Part shown: positions 21,506 through 64,000 of the stretch, one piece after another | Numbering within the stretch: position 1 is the stretch's first letter | How the letters are laid out: each line of letters opens with the position of its first letter | From: Todiramphus chloris collaris | Lineage: Eukaryota > Chordata > Aves > Coraciiformes > Alcedinidae | DNA: 64,000 nt | NCBI GenBank assembly: GCA_025345505.1 | Contig: JANVCC010000071.1 | Location: forward strand, 5,198,206 to 5,262,205 | Direction: 5' to 3' | The notes under the pieces: generated by a model | What the model was told of the DNA's origin: nothing | Database searches by the model: none | The model's input: the letters and a program-made list of their open reading frames with translations, nothing else | Position numbers and translations under genes: made by a program

Positions 21506-23429
21506 TGCTCCCACGTCACGGTAGCCCCGAGTAGCTGTGCCAATTGACTTGGATTCTGAACTCGCCAGTGACTTCTCTTCATGGGTGACGGCGTGCGGGG
21601 GAAGCCAACGATTCCTGCGGCAGTGACGCGGTCACCTCAGCTCTCCGGATGTCACAATGGGTTCTGCCTTCGCCGTGTGCTGCCCCGCTGCCTCGCCCCG
21701 TCCCTCTGCGCTTGGAGTCCGCGCTTCGTCCCGCCGGCCGCTGCCCGCTCCAGGGGCACGGGCACGGACGGACAAGATCTGTGCCCCTCCAGGGACCAGC
21801 TGCGCTGCAGCGCAGCTTCCCCAGATGCGGCTCGGCTGGACGCTGCATCCGACGGGAGCCACTTGGCACCTCGCACGCTCATGGCTGCGTCCGGCCCCCA
21901 GTGCTCGGGGGTCACCTCCCCTGGGTTCAGGGGTCTCCTCCGTAGCTCGGGGCAGCCCGGGAAGCGCGTGCACGGCTGCACACCCTGGAGGCAGAAACAG
22001 AAGCCTGGCTCCGCCACCTGACTGTGCCAGGCGCTGTTGTGTTCGGGGACTCGGGGGGACTCTCGGAAAGCTGGGTGACTGGGACGTTGCCTGTGGTAAC
22101 ATCTGCTACTGGAAATCGCTGCTTCAGCTGTCTCGAGTTGGCTTTTGGAGAGCTGCAGGCGAGAGGATGTGGTGTCACTGGGTAGCGTTCAGGTTGGGTT
22201 TATCCATCTGGCCACAGGACACACCCCACAGCATTGTTTTGAACTCCAGCAATCCCACCTTCATCTCCCAGATGGAAGGAAGGAAGGAAATGCTTTAGAC
22301 CAGAGGGAGACAGGTCTTACTCATGTGCTTTACAAGCCTCACTTGAGAAAGAGGGTCAAAATCTCACTATTTATTCTCACTGCAATCTTAATTCTGTTGT
22401 TGGGATTTCTTGGAGAGGAGTGGGGAAGCGGGATCCTTCTCTCGGGGCTCAGTCCCCCCAGTCTGTCTCACAGCAGCACTCAGGATGGGTTAATTCGGGT
22501 CCCAGAAGGTGAGGGGGCTGGTGGGAAGCTCTTCCCCTCTACAATGTGCTGACCTTACTGAGGATGGCCATGAATCGATGTTTTCTGGCCCAGAAGTGTG
22601 AGAGCCAGACTTCCCCCCTTGCCTGTGGCTGCTGAAGGCTGGAAGGTGTGCTGCTCCAGAGCCCAGGCTGGGCATTTTGCAAGCTCCTGCCGTTAGATGT
22701 AGTCATGTATTTACCAAATAATCTATCAAAGTCTTTCAAGAAACTCTCCCCTCTGAGTCGCTACTTGGCAGCTCGGTCACCCGGCTCGTGGCACTGCCCC
22801 AGGACAGCCCTGGCCCGAGGCTGGGAAGCGGCTCCTGCCCCTGTGCCAGCCCTGCCTGGGCCCCGCAGGCTGCGTGGGCAGTGCTGGGGGGCAGCGTGGT
22901 GGAGGGAGCCGGGAGGGCAACACCTCCAGCCTGCCCTGCCCCTGGGCTGAGAGCCAGAACCTGCAGAACGCTGGAAATTCAGCCCTTGGGGTGGGTTTTT
23001 CCCTGCAGAAGCGTGGCAGCAGGTGGAGTGACCAGCGGGAGCCAGGGCCCTGCTGCATCCTCTGCTGTCTCTGGGGCGCTGCCCTGGAGGAACGGAGCTG
23101 GAGGGGGGAACCTGGGAGCTGGGGCTCAGGCTGTCTGCCCCAAGGCCCCGCTGCCCTGGTACCATCTGGTTCAGGGGGTTTAGCCTCGGCGGGACTTTCC
23201 AGCCAGCTGAAACCAAGCATCTTGTTTAAGATGGTTTAAGCATCGCTGATGGAGACTTTATTCCTTCCCCTCACTTTTGGGGTCTCTAAAGCTGTCTGGC
23301 CTCTGGGCAGGGGGCAGCTGAGCCGCACCTTCATGGGGTATCTCAGTAAAAGAACTCTGCAAGCTGGAGCTGCGCTTGGGTCTCAAGGCGTGGGGAGACT
23401 CGGACCTTCTGCAGCGTGTTCACTCCAAG

Positions 23430-24260
23430 CGCTGTCTTTCCCAACGCTCCGCAGCGGCCTCGGCACCGGGCAGCGCTCGGGGCACGGACGGAGATGGCAC
23501 CCGCTGTCCGGCCAGCCCGGCGCTGGGGGCTGCTCGGCCGCCGCTTCCCGCGGAGGCCGAAAGGCCCCGGGAGTTCAGAGCTTCTCTCGCCCCGCTTCGC
23601 CGCCGGGCTCCGGCGGAGGCTCTGCCCTCGGCGGGCTCCCGGAGCGCGGCCCGGCCCCGCTCCCGCTCGGCTCCCGCGTCCCGAGCGTGCGGGAGCGGCG
23701 GGGCGCGGGGGGCCGGGGCCGTTGTCCCGCTTCTCCTCTCTCGGGGCGGTTCCTCCCGCGCGGGGGTCGGGAGGGTCGCTTCCCCCTCTCCGGGAGCCCT
23801 TTCCGCAGAGGCCCGGCCACCGATGGCAGCGACGCCGCACGGCCCCGGCCCGGAGAAAGCGCCGCGTGCTCCGCGCTCTGCCCAGCGCCGCGGCTCCGCC
23901 TCCGCCTCCGCCTCCTCCTCCTTCTGCGGCCGCGGGCGGGGCCGGGGCGGGACGGGGGCGGGTTCGGGGCCGGGTTCGGGGCCGGGCGGGCAGGCAGGCG
24001 GGCGGCGGGCAGCCCTGCGCGCCGGGCTGTGCCGAAGGCCCCCGGGGCGGAGCCGGGCCCCGCCAGAGCGGAAGGGCGGGCGGCAGGAGTGGGCTGGCAG
24101 CGCCTGCGGGCCCCGCGGGCCCCATCTCGAGTTCTTCCGTGGCGGGCGCACCCCGGGCACCCCGAGCCCCCTGAGCCCCCCGAGCACCCGCTGGCTTTTT
24201 GCGCCCGTGGGGTGAGGGGCGGCGGTGGCAGCCGGGCTCTCCCTGCCCCTCACCCATCGC
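23430..24260. promoter_or_regulatory. CpG island with GC boxes, no assigned gene
   Basis: About 830 bases of very GC-rich, CpG-dense sequence with repeated GGGGCGGG-type GC boxes around 23935-23990 and no TATA box seen. It lies between the 3' ends of two convergent genes, so it belongs to neither annotated promoter. A Kozak-like ATG at 23823 opens a low-complexity frame that I do not accept as coding. Stronger than the smaller CpG clusters at about 20.3-20.9 and 21.6-22.1 kb. Confidence 0.8.
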
Positions 24261-24278
24261 TGTCGGGGGTCTCCGCGT

Positions 24279-24860
24279 AGAATCACAGGATCATTAAGGT
24301 TGGAAACGATCTTCAAGATGATCAAGTCCAACCGTCTATTAAACATCATCGTGACCACTAACCCATGGCCTGAAGTGCCACATCTGGACGTGTTCTGAAC
24401 CCCTCCCGGGACGGTGATTCCACCCCTCCCTGGGCAGCCTGTTCCGAGGCCTCACCACTCTCACAGTGAAGAAATTTTCCCTGATACCCAACCTAAACCT
24501 CCCCTGGTGCACCTTCAGCCATTGCCTCTTGTCCCGTCACTGGTTACCTGGGAGAAGAGACCAACCCCCACCTCACTGCAGCCTCCCCTCAGGTAGCTGC
24601 AGAGAGCAATAAGGTCTCCTCTCAGCTGCCTCCAGACTAAACAGCCCCAGGTCCCTCAGCCCCTCCTCATCAGACATGTTCTCCAGACCCCTCACCAGCG
24701 TCGTTGCCCTTCTCTGGACTCTCTCCAGCCCCTCGATGTCCTTTTTACCCTGCAGCTTCCAGAACTGACCCCAGTGCTCAAGGTGTGGCCTCACCAGTGC
24801 CCAGTCCAGGGGCACGATCCCTGCCCTGCTCCTGCTGGCCACGCTGGTGTTGACACAGGC
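24279..24860 (-). mobile_element. CR1 LINE 3' fragment, - orientation
   Basis: Starts AGAATCACAGGATCATTAAG on the + strand, then the GTTGGAAACGATCTTCAAG block typical of CR1 ends, continuing into the decayed ORF2 end ([17 protein letters not shown] on the minus strand). It abuts the CpG island. Confidence 0.92.
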
Positions 24861-26719
24861 TGCTGGGCTCCGAGCTGCACAGCCAGAGGCTGTTGGCCTT
24901 GAAAGAGCAAAAAGGTGGAGAGAACAGCTGGCTGAGCCCCCCCTCGCCAAATCTACCCCCCGTACCCCTGGTGGCATCACTGACGGGGATGAAGTTCTCC
25001 TTGTGCGGGTGGACATCTCCCTGGTGCAGATGTTGCACTGTTTCTGCCAGCAGAAGCTGCAGGAGAATTAGGGTGGGAATTTTTATCCTTGCAGAGCAGT
25101 GATCAGACAGAAGGCAAATTTCTTCTTGAATTTCAAGCAGTTTTGGTCCTTGGCACTGAACCCCCAGGTGAAAGCTGGAAAAGCAAGTGAGTATCCACCA
25201 AAAAAAGAGTGAGATATCACCACCCTTGGTTCCAGCAGCGTCTTGCAGGGCTGGTCCAGCTCTCATCCAAGCCAGACCCCGGGAGGAAATAGCTCACAGG
25301 ACCAAGCCCTGGCTGGGCTCCCCTGGTTGGGGAAGGGACAGACCATGGGGATCTGGGAAGGAGAAGATGGCCGGGGCTGTCCTGAGGCATCGATGCCTTG
25401 GGTCAGGAAGGAGAAGGGCAGAAGAGCAGCAGGTTGTCTGTGATGGCCAGGAAGGACAACACTGTCCAGAATGTGATGTCCGGGACGATCTGCAGGGGCA
25501 GAGTGCACAGTGCCTCCTGGAAGCTCTGGGGACCCTCTTCCATTTGGACGCTTGTCCCAAATTCCTGAGGTGCTGGCCCCAAGCAGGAGGGTGGTGCTGA
25601 AAATGTGGTAGTCAAAGAGCTCATCTTGCTGCCGATCACGTAGAGCTCAGGGAGCTCCAGGCTCTTCTTGGCACTCACAGCTCTATGGGCTCTTGCAAGG
25701 GCCAGGCACACACTGGGGTGAGATGGAGCTGCTGGGACACATCCCAGGGCTCAGCCCCCAAAGCAGCAGCTTCCCAGGCTGGGTCAGCTCCTCTGAAGCC
25801 ATGGGGACAGCCCACACTTCCAACTCATCCAAGTAAGAGTAAAAATGTCTCTAAAAATAAGGAGCCAGCCAATTCTGCACCTTGACTGCACCTCCCCTGC
25901 CCCAGCACGGTGGGAGGTCAATGCTGGCCAGGGCAGTTATACTGAGGGGCTGGGGAGGGAGGACACAGCCTCGGTGGTCTCTGGGTGCAGGACACCTGGG
26001 GTGGTGGAGCTCCCAGGACTCTGGAGCACAATCTCAACCCCTTGGACTCATCTGGGACCTCTTCACAGCACCAGGAAAGTATGACCCACAAACCAGATGT
26101 GGGTGGTACCAAAACCTGCACCAGACCCCAGTGTGTCCTAAGAGGCAGGTCCAGAGAGCAGCAGAAAGTAGCCCCCCTCCAAGAACTGGAGCAGGTCTCT
26201 TCCCCATGTTCCTGTCAGGCCATGAGACAATTTGAGTGCGCCCAAGAGACTCATCTAAATGCTGGGGAAATCCCCATGGACTTGCCCCAGGCTCTTCATC
26301 AGCCCCACGTTGCCTGCAGCCGTTGGTGGGCTGTGGGCCGTGCTGCAGACAGAGATGGGGGGTGGAGCACACTGTGGTGGTCAAGCCATCACACTGACGG
26401 CCCCTGGGATCAAAGCTCCCGCTTTGGAGGAACCCAGCTGGCTGCACGTGGGATCCAAGTCTGTCCAAGACTGAGCTGCGGCTCACAAGGACATCCCGGA
26501 TCTCTCCTGGGTGCTTTTCCCAGTCCAGCCAGTTAAAAAGCAGATAACCAGTTGCATCTCAGCCAGGCAGTCCCCAGAAATGGGACAGCCCAATAGCAGG
26601 GCAAGGGAGACAGGAGGTCAGGGCGATGATGTGGACACGTGCCCGTCAGGCAGCTCCAGGCACGAGACCTGCGTGGGATGCTCAGTGGGGGTGTGCAGGC
26701 CTCCCTGGGATGGGGGAGT
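24861..26719. other. Intergenic sequence, unassigned
   Basis: No recognised gene or repeat. Some open frames exist on both strands around 25.2-25.7 kb, but none matches a family I know and they are not linked by convincing splice sites. Confidence 0.45.
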
Positions 26720-27480
26720 GCGGAGGGAGCTGGCAGAAGTCATTGCTGGGCCACTCTCCATCATCTTTGAAAGGTCCTGAAGAACAGAAGAGGCGCCTGA
26801 GGACTGGAGGCAAGTCAATGTCACACCAGTCTTCAAAAGGAGCAAGAAGGGAGACCCAGGAAACTACAGGCCAGTCAGCCTCACCTCTGTCCCTGGAAGG
26901 GTGATGGAGCAGCTTGTTCTGGGCATCATCCCAAAGCATGTGGAGGAAAAGAGGTTTATTAGGAAAAAAGGGTCAGCATGGATTCACCAAAGGGAAGTCA
27001 TGTCTGACTAATCTGAGAGCCTTCTATGAGGGCATGGCTGGATGGAGAGATGAGGGGAGAGCAGTGGATGGTGTCTTTCTTGACTTGAGCAGGGCTTGTG
27101 ACACCATCTCCCACAGCGTCCTCATGGGAAAGCTCAGGGAGCACAGGTCAGAAGAGGGGACGGTGAGATGGGGTGAGAGCTGGCTGAACAACAGAGCTCA
27201 GAGGGTTGTGATCAGTGGTGCAGAGTCCAGTTGGTGACCTGCAGGCAGTGGTGTTCCCCAGGGGTCAGTTCTGGGCCCAGTCTTGTTCAACATCTTCATC
27301 AGTGACCTGGATGAAGGCCCAGAGTGGACCCTCAGCAAGTTCACTGATGGCACAAAACTGGGAGGAGTGGCTGAGACACCAGAGCTGTGCTGCCATCAGC
27401 CAGATCTGGACGGACCAGAGAGCTGGGCTGAGAGAAACCTCATGACACCCACCCAGAGCAAGGGTAGGGTCCATCAGAAC
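26720..27480 (+). mobile_element. CR1 LINE reverse-transcriptase fragment
   Basis: Internal piece of CR1 ORF2 on the + strand. Recognisable stretches are AEVIAGPLSIIFERS, GDPGNYRPVSLTSVPGRVME, HGFTKGKSCLTNL and AVDGVFLDLSRACDTISHS (the first palm-Asp motif), then [18 protein letters not shown] spread over frames. Frameshifts and missing ends show it is dead. Confidence 0.93.
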
Positions 27481-27694
27481 ACCCCAGCCTTCGTCAGCAG
27501 CCCAGCAAAGGTGACTGCGGCCACTCCGAACACGGCTGTGCCAGACCTGCTGCTGGGCTCTGCTGCTGGGTGGCTGGAGCTGTGCTGGCCGGGCAGAGCT
27601 GCTTCTCCCGGGTGTCCCACCCAGCACTGCACCCCCAGTGCTCCAGCCCTGCTGGCCCTGTGTGTCTCCCTCATGCTCCCTGTCTGTCTCTGTC

Positions 27695-27745
27695 CCCCAG
27701 CTACCAGGAAGAGGGACAGAAAATAAAGTTTCTTGCCATCAGCTC
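27695..27745 (+). other. Possible terminal exon with AATAAA
   Basis: A pyrimidine-rich acceptor (tctgtcccccag ending at 27700) is followed within about 20 bases by AATAAA at 27722-27727. This could be a very short last exon of an unknown + strand transcript, perhaps from the CpG island. Chance is a real alternative. Confidence 0.25.
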
Positions 27746-27820
27746 CACCCTGTGCAGAACCACCAGGCACCATGGCTTGTCACAGAGCCTGGATGTCTTC
27801 TGTAACCAAGCACAGGGTGT

Positions 27821-28267
27821 CACAGAATCACAGAACGTTAGGGGCTGGAAGGGACCTCTGGAGATCATCGAGTCCAACCCCCTGCCAGAGCAGGGTCACC
27901 CAGGACATCCCACACAGGAACAGAGCCAGGGGGGGCTGGAAAGTCTGTAAAGAAGGAGACTCCCCAGCCCCTCTGGGCAGCCTGGGCCAGGCTCTGGCAC
28001 TCTCACCATGAAAAAGTTTTTCCTTATGTTTACCTGAAACCTCCTGTGCTCCAGCTTGCACCCCTTGCCCCTTGTCCCATCACTGGGTGGCACTGAGCAG
28101 AGCCTGGCTCCAGCCTCCTGGCACTCGCCCTTTACATATTTATAGACATTCAGGAGGTGACCCCTCAGTCTCCTCTCCTCCAGGCTACAGAACCCCAGCT
28201 CCCTCAGCCTCTCCTCACTCCCTTCAGCATCCCCGTGGCTCTGTGCTGGGCTCTCTCCAGTAGCTCA
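27821..28267 (-). mobile_element. CR1 LINE 3' fragment, - orientation
   Basis: Begins CACAGAATCACAGAACG followed by GGGGCTGGAAGGGACCTCTG, the reversed CR1 3' end, and runs about 450 bases into the ORF2 end. Confidence 0.93.
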
Positions 28268-28709
28268 TCAGTTCAGCAGCACTTCATCCAATCCCTACCA
28301 CGCCAACTGAGTGGTAAGAATGTTTGGGGAGGGGGACTGTGTCACAAGCCCTCCAGAAGCCCAGGTAGATGGCACCTGCAGCCCTCCCCTCGTCCACGGG
28401 TGCAGTCTCTCCATGGTGGAAGGCCACCAGGTTAGGGACACGGGGTGCTGGGGCTGTGCTGGACCCCTCCGTGCCGGGGAGTTTGCAGCACGGTGGTTAA
28501 GGAGAGTCAGTCACTTCCCGGGACAGGTCTGTCCCATCCCAGTGAAGTCCCACCCCGAAGCTCTTGGCTTTGCAGAGGTTGGGTGTGGGCAGTTGCTGTG
28601 GCGTCCCCGGGCTAGCGATGTTTAAGGCAAAGGTGCCCCCACTGCACGGGAGTGGGAGTGGGGACAAAGAGCCCCTGGGTGCCTGTGCCCTCCCCCGGCC
28701 CCACAGCAG

Positions 28710-30227
28710 CCACAGTGAAGGGTGTGCTTTTTAATGTCAGTTATAATAAAATATTTTTACAGAGCCCAAAAAATCCAAAATAGTGCAAAACATCTCACTG
28801 TCATGCATCCATGAGAGCCGCCGCTGGCGGTGCCGCACGGGGTGGTACAGACACACAGGCATTGGTGACACGTGTGCTACAGGAGCAGAACTGGTCGGTT
28901 CAATCACATGCCGAACAGGACGGTTTGGGGAGGGGGTACAGGGCACCACGGTCAGAGGGTGCAGGGCTGAGCCCAGCCTGGCCGTGCAGGAGCAGCGGTT
29001 AGAAAAGGGGTGTAAACATTGAACAGAAATGAGAGGAAAGCTAAATCCTTTGGTCCCACGCAAACCCTATAGAAAAAGGACCATGGGGGCCAGTCGGGGC
29101 ATCCTGGTTTGGGGCGGGGAGGGGGCTGAGAGCGCTGTAGTGACTTGCGGGGTCATCAGGCCCCCGTCTTCCCCAGTACTTAGGGCGAGCTGGCCAGCTG
29201 GGGTGGCCACCCCCGACACCACGCACCCTGGCCTCCCGGGCACTCGCACGAGACGCACACCACTGATCACACAGAAATGGTGGTTAATGGGAAACTGGGG
29301 GGGAAGGAAGGGGCATCCTCTGGGTCGAGGGTGGGAAGGGTCTTGCTTGCGCCGAGGTCTCACGAGTGCTGCCGCACTACACCGGGATGGCTGGTCCCCA
29401 CTGGCCAGAGCAGAGAGAGACGAGTCCCTCTGCTCCAGTGCCCCCAGCCCTCACGCCCACGCCCCGGCACCGTGGGGGTGGCACTGGGGCAGCCACAGTT
29501 GGCGGCAAGTCAGGGAAGACAGGATAGGGACCGGGGGCCGCTCCCGGCCCCGGCGATGCCGCTGACAGCCAGGGAGGGGACCCTGTGCAGGGCACGTGGG
29601 GGCTGTGCCCGCTGACCCAACAGCCCCAATAGCCCTTCCGGGTGCAGGACACAGCCGGCATCTGGCTGCCCCGTCTCTGTACAGCTATTTACATATGTAC
29701 AGCGTGCTCAGAGGGAGCCGGCCTCCATGGCCCTCAGGGTCAGGTTTGAGGGATGGGGACAAGGGGCAATCGTGCTGTGCCAGCTCCTCGCCAACGCCCC
29801 TGGGTGAGATGAGACACAGACCCCACCCCAACCCCCCCACCCCAGCCCTTTCCTTGTGTCACTTGATGAGGTCTGGGGCTGGGTAGGGTCAGGGATGGGC
29901 CACTGGGGTTCCTCCATCTCAGATAGCCTGGGAAGGGGAAGATCTGTCCCCCTGCCCAGTCTGGGGTCCAGCCCTTCCCTGCAGCCCCACCAGCCCCAGC
30001 ATCTTCCCGTCGGGGTGGGATGAGGGCATGGCTGTGCTCTGCTGTCACCCAGCCAGGCTGGCCCAGGGAGGGGTGGGCCTGACACTGCAGCCACATCCCC
30101 CCCTCACCCCCACCCGTGCTGGAAAGGAGATTCCTCTCGTGGTCGCTCTTATGGCTTATACATGGCTGGAGGATGCTGTAGAAAAAGGGCTGGGAGTGGG
30201 GGGAGAGGGCCAGGGCGGGGAGGGGGC
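28710..30227 (-). other. UNC13A: UNC13A 3'UTR (putative)
   Basis: Non-coding sequence after the stop, uninterrupted by repeats. The end is set by the candidate ATTAAA. Confidence 0.55.
28730..28735 (-). terminator. UNC13A: Candidate UNC13A poly(A) signal ATTAAA
   Basis: TTTAAT on the + strand is ATTAAA on the gene strand, followed by a GT-rich stretch (CACTGTGGCTGCTGTGGGG), as expected downstream of a cleavage site. It gives a 3'UTR of about 1.5 kb. Confidence 0.5.
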
Positions 30228-61481
<31,254 letters not shown>

Positions 61482-63690
61482 CTGCAGGGACAGAGAGTGA
61501 GGGAAGAGATTCAGTCTGAGAACCCTGTGTAGGAGGGCTGGGGACTCCCACCAGGGTGCCACGGAGGTGGGAAGACCCCAGACCTAGCCACCTCCCCACT
61601 CCCAGCTGCAAGGTGGGGAAAGGCGGTGGGATCCCTCCTGCTGGTGTAAATCGGGAGTCCCCTGTGCCAGGCAGGAGGGAGAGGGATCAGGCATGAGCTG
61701 GAGGTGGGCACTGGAGGGCAGCAAAGGCCCCCCTCCAAAAACCTGCCACTTTGGGACAACTCGAAACTTCTCATTGCAACCCCAAATGATCAGCCTCCTG
61801 CCGAGGGGATGTTTAACAGCCCCCCCTCGCTTCTGAATTTGGACTCTTTTGGGGAAACATGATGTTACCCACACTGCCTGGGGGGGAAGGAGGTGGGAGG
61901 TGGTTTGGGGGAACCTTCCCCCAGCTCCAGTCCCCACCGTGGGGCACCAGCCCAGCAGCACCAGGGTTAAGGCTCTCAGCATCTCCCAGAGCGCTGACCC
62001 AGATTTGGGAGAGGAAACCCGGGGGGGGGCTGTGCTGTAACCCTCCCCACCCGACTGCAGCCCCAGGGGTGGGGGAGAGGCTCCCCCAGTCCTGCTGCAG
62101 CAGGGACCCCCAAAACACCCCCCCCTGCACTGCAGCCCTGCCTCCCTCCCAGGGGCACTGAGGGGCTGGGTCCCTTCCTCCCACTGGGGACCCCTCCCAA
62201 CCGCCTTGATTGTACGGGGGGGGTTCGGGGGGGGGGGGGATGTTGCATCTGGGCCGGATCCTGCTCAGCACCACGGGAACAGAGGCTTCTGGTGGATGTC
62301 CCCTCCAGCTTTACACCAGCGCTGCGAGCAGGAGGGGCTGGGGGGTGGTACCCAGGTTGTACCCGCACGGAGGAGGCCATCGGGCAGCTGAGCAGAGCCA
62401 GGTACCAGTGATGCCAAAGCCAGGGGGCAGGGAGGGGGGGTGTAAGGGATCTCCTCGGGGCCCAAAGGAGGGGACCCGTTGGAGAGGGAATGACACAGCA
62501 CCCGGAGAACAGTTAAATGACACAGGTGCCAGCAGGGGAAGGACCAACGTGACCGAGGAGGGATGAAAATAGCCCTGACGATAGCTAGCAGAGGTAATTT
62601 GATTTCAGAGATGTGCCGCTCGCCAGCCGCTTATCACCCGCTGCCAGTGCTGGAGGGGCCGCGGGGCTGCCACCGGCTCCACGTGCCCGGCTGGGTTTGG
62701 AGCAGGCAACTGGAACAAGCAACCTCATCCACCCCCCCCCAGTCCCTGGGTAAACTGAGGTGGGGAGGAAATTGTTGGCTCAGCCTCGGAAGATAACTCG
62801 GGGTCCTTTGGCTTGGCCACCTGTCCTGTGTCACCGAGAGGGTGAGAGTCAGTGGCTCTTTGCTGGAAGATGGGTCACCAGCGGCATCGCCCGCAGCCAC
62901 GTTCCGGGGGATACGGGAGCCTGGGAGCGGCAGCTTTGCTCGGAGTGGTTCCTGCGTGGGGGGGTTGGTTTGAGGCCAGACACGAGGCTGTGGGATCCCA
63001 AAGATCCCCCGCCAGCATCATGGAGCTCTGGGGACTGGGTGGGGACAGCCAGCATCGCCGTGTATTGTAATGCTATATTTTATATGCATTATATACCATG
63101 TACTGGGGTTGTATCATATATAACTGTTATTACGATGATATTATGATATAGTATTCGGTCCCAGGACCTGCTCGTGGCACATGCTCAGAGCTGCACAGGG
63201 GCCCCCGGTGTGGGAGCTCCCCTCGCCCTGGACCCAGACGCACTCGCCAGCTACCACCAGCCGCTGCCTCCAAAATGGGAGAGCAGAGGAAGGAAAAGTT
63301 CCAAAAATATCCGAGCTGACAGGAACAAACAATTACCCAGGGAACACGTGGCTCTCCTGGCTGTCATCTACTGCCAAGGAGAAGTCCTGCTGCCACCATC
63401 TGCAGCTGATGGCCCTGAGCAGGCTGTGCCCCCCCTCCTGCCCGCCAACAGGTCCCCAAGGCTGGCCCAGGGGTGGCAGGTCCCAGGGTGCCACCCTTGG
63501 GCTAAATTCAGTCTAGTCCCCAGACAAGGAGCTGGGCACAGCGGGACCCCCATGTCAGCTGAGTACCCACACCACAGGCTGGGGTCATTGGCCTCCTCCC
63601 AAGATGGGGGGGTTGGTCAGCTGGGGAAACTGAGGCAGGAAGCAGCTGGTGGGGATTGGACTGGTAATGGTGAGAAAACCAGGCTGCGCT
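61482..63690 (-). other. UNC13A intron 1, 3' portion
   Basis: No exon 1 found. Contains a G-rich block at about 62216-62240 and an AT-rich block of short TATA/ATAT runs at about 63061-63155. Confidence 0.5.
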
Positions 63691-63714
63691 GTAGGCATCC
63701 CGCAGCAGGACTGT

Positions 63715-64000
63715 CTGTCTCTCCACTCCTCTGTCCGTCTGTCCATCCATCCGTCTGTCCCTCCATCCCTCCGTCTGTCCATTCCTCTGTCTGTCCATCC
63801 ACCCATGCCTCTATCCACCCATCTCTGTCCATACATCCTTTGAACACCTGTACATTTACCTGTCTCCATCCACTCCCTCCTCACCCCTCCCTCCCTCTCT
63901 CCCTCCCTCATCCATTGACCCTTCCATCCATCCATTGATCCATCCATCCATTGATCCATCCATCCATCCATCCATCCATCCATCCATCCATCCATCCATC
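63715..64000. repeat. (CCAT)n simple repeat running off the window
   Basis: Imperfect tetranucleotide array of CCAT/CTGT units becoming pure ATCC from about 63945 to the window end. Confidence 0.97.

Noticed and set aside
23249-24358. Several long open frames (about 250-340 codons) on both strands
   Set aside because: They coincide with the CpG island, where lack of AT-rich stop codons creates long frames in every phase. The proteins are Gly/Ala/Arg/Pro low complexity with no family resemblance.
24778-25711. Minus-strand frames with HLHQ...HKENF that faintly recall a kinase catalytic loop
   Set aside because: Spacing is wrong, frames shift and part of it is CR1. No second kinase motif found.
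26914-27237. Reverse-transcriptase-like frame as a host gene
   Set aside because: It is an internal piece of a dead CR1 LINE.
63508-63995. Open frames with WMDG or HPSI repeats at the right end
   Set aside because: Translation of the CCAT array.
61482-64000. UNC13A first exon
   Set aside because: No minus-strand ATG followed by a short MSLL-like peptide and a phase-1 donor was found; the exon must lie beyond the window.

Overview
The window is vertebrate nuclear DNA, almost certainly from a bird. The evidence is seven CR1 LINE fragments, high GC content, compact introns, and two neuronal genes that lie apart on human chromosome 19 (PIP5K1C at 19p13.3, UNC13A at 19p13.11) but sit side by side here, as expected of avian microchromosome 28 (chromosome placement is from memory). 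There are no bacterial or viral genes.

Layout: (1) 1-21.5 kb, + strand: PIP5K1C, the type I gamma phosphatidylinositol-4-phosphate 5-kinase. Its first coding exon lies left of the window. Fifteen constitutive coding exons run from 2337 to 20298, with the stop codon forming the first three bases of a last exon at 20711. Two further in-frame exons look optional: a 30-base microexon and a second copy of the W-[VI]-Y-S-P tail exon. (2) 21.5-28.7 kb: the intergenic interval, with a strong CpG island at about 23.43-24.26 kb that has no recognised gene, three CR1 fragments including a reverse-transcriptase piece, and a possible small terminal exon with AATAAA near 27.7 kb. (3) 28.7-64 kb, - strand: UNC13A (Munc13-1), the synaptic-vesicle priming factor. 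It runs from its second coding exon (61481) to the stop (30228) in 45 exons plus one alternative exon. Exon 1 lies right of the window. The two genes are convergent.

I derived exon boundaries by hand from GT/AG sites and checked that reading phase closes across every junction. The joined UNC13A frame is open for about 1770 codons and carries C2A, a calmodulin-binding helix, C1, C2B, MUN and C2C in that order. The two proteins act at the same place: PIP5K1C makes the PI(4,5)P2 that the UNC13A C2B domain binds at the presynaptic membrane. Their adjacency is probably coincidental.

The most interesting content is alternative splicing. UNC13A has a pair of homologous, frame-enforced mutually exclusive exons just upstream of the C1 domain, two 6-base microexons, a chain of three short phase-0 exons between MUN and C2C, a 57-base cassette before C2C, and a 126-base Ser/Arg-rich cassette in the N-terminal region. 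PIP5K1C has the candidate 30-base microexon and duplicated tail exons.
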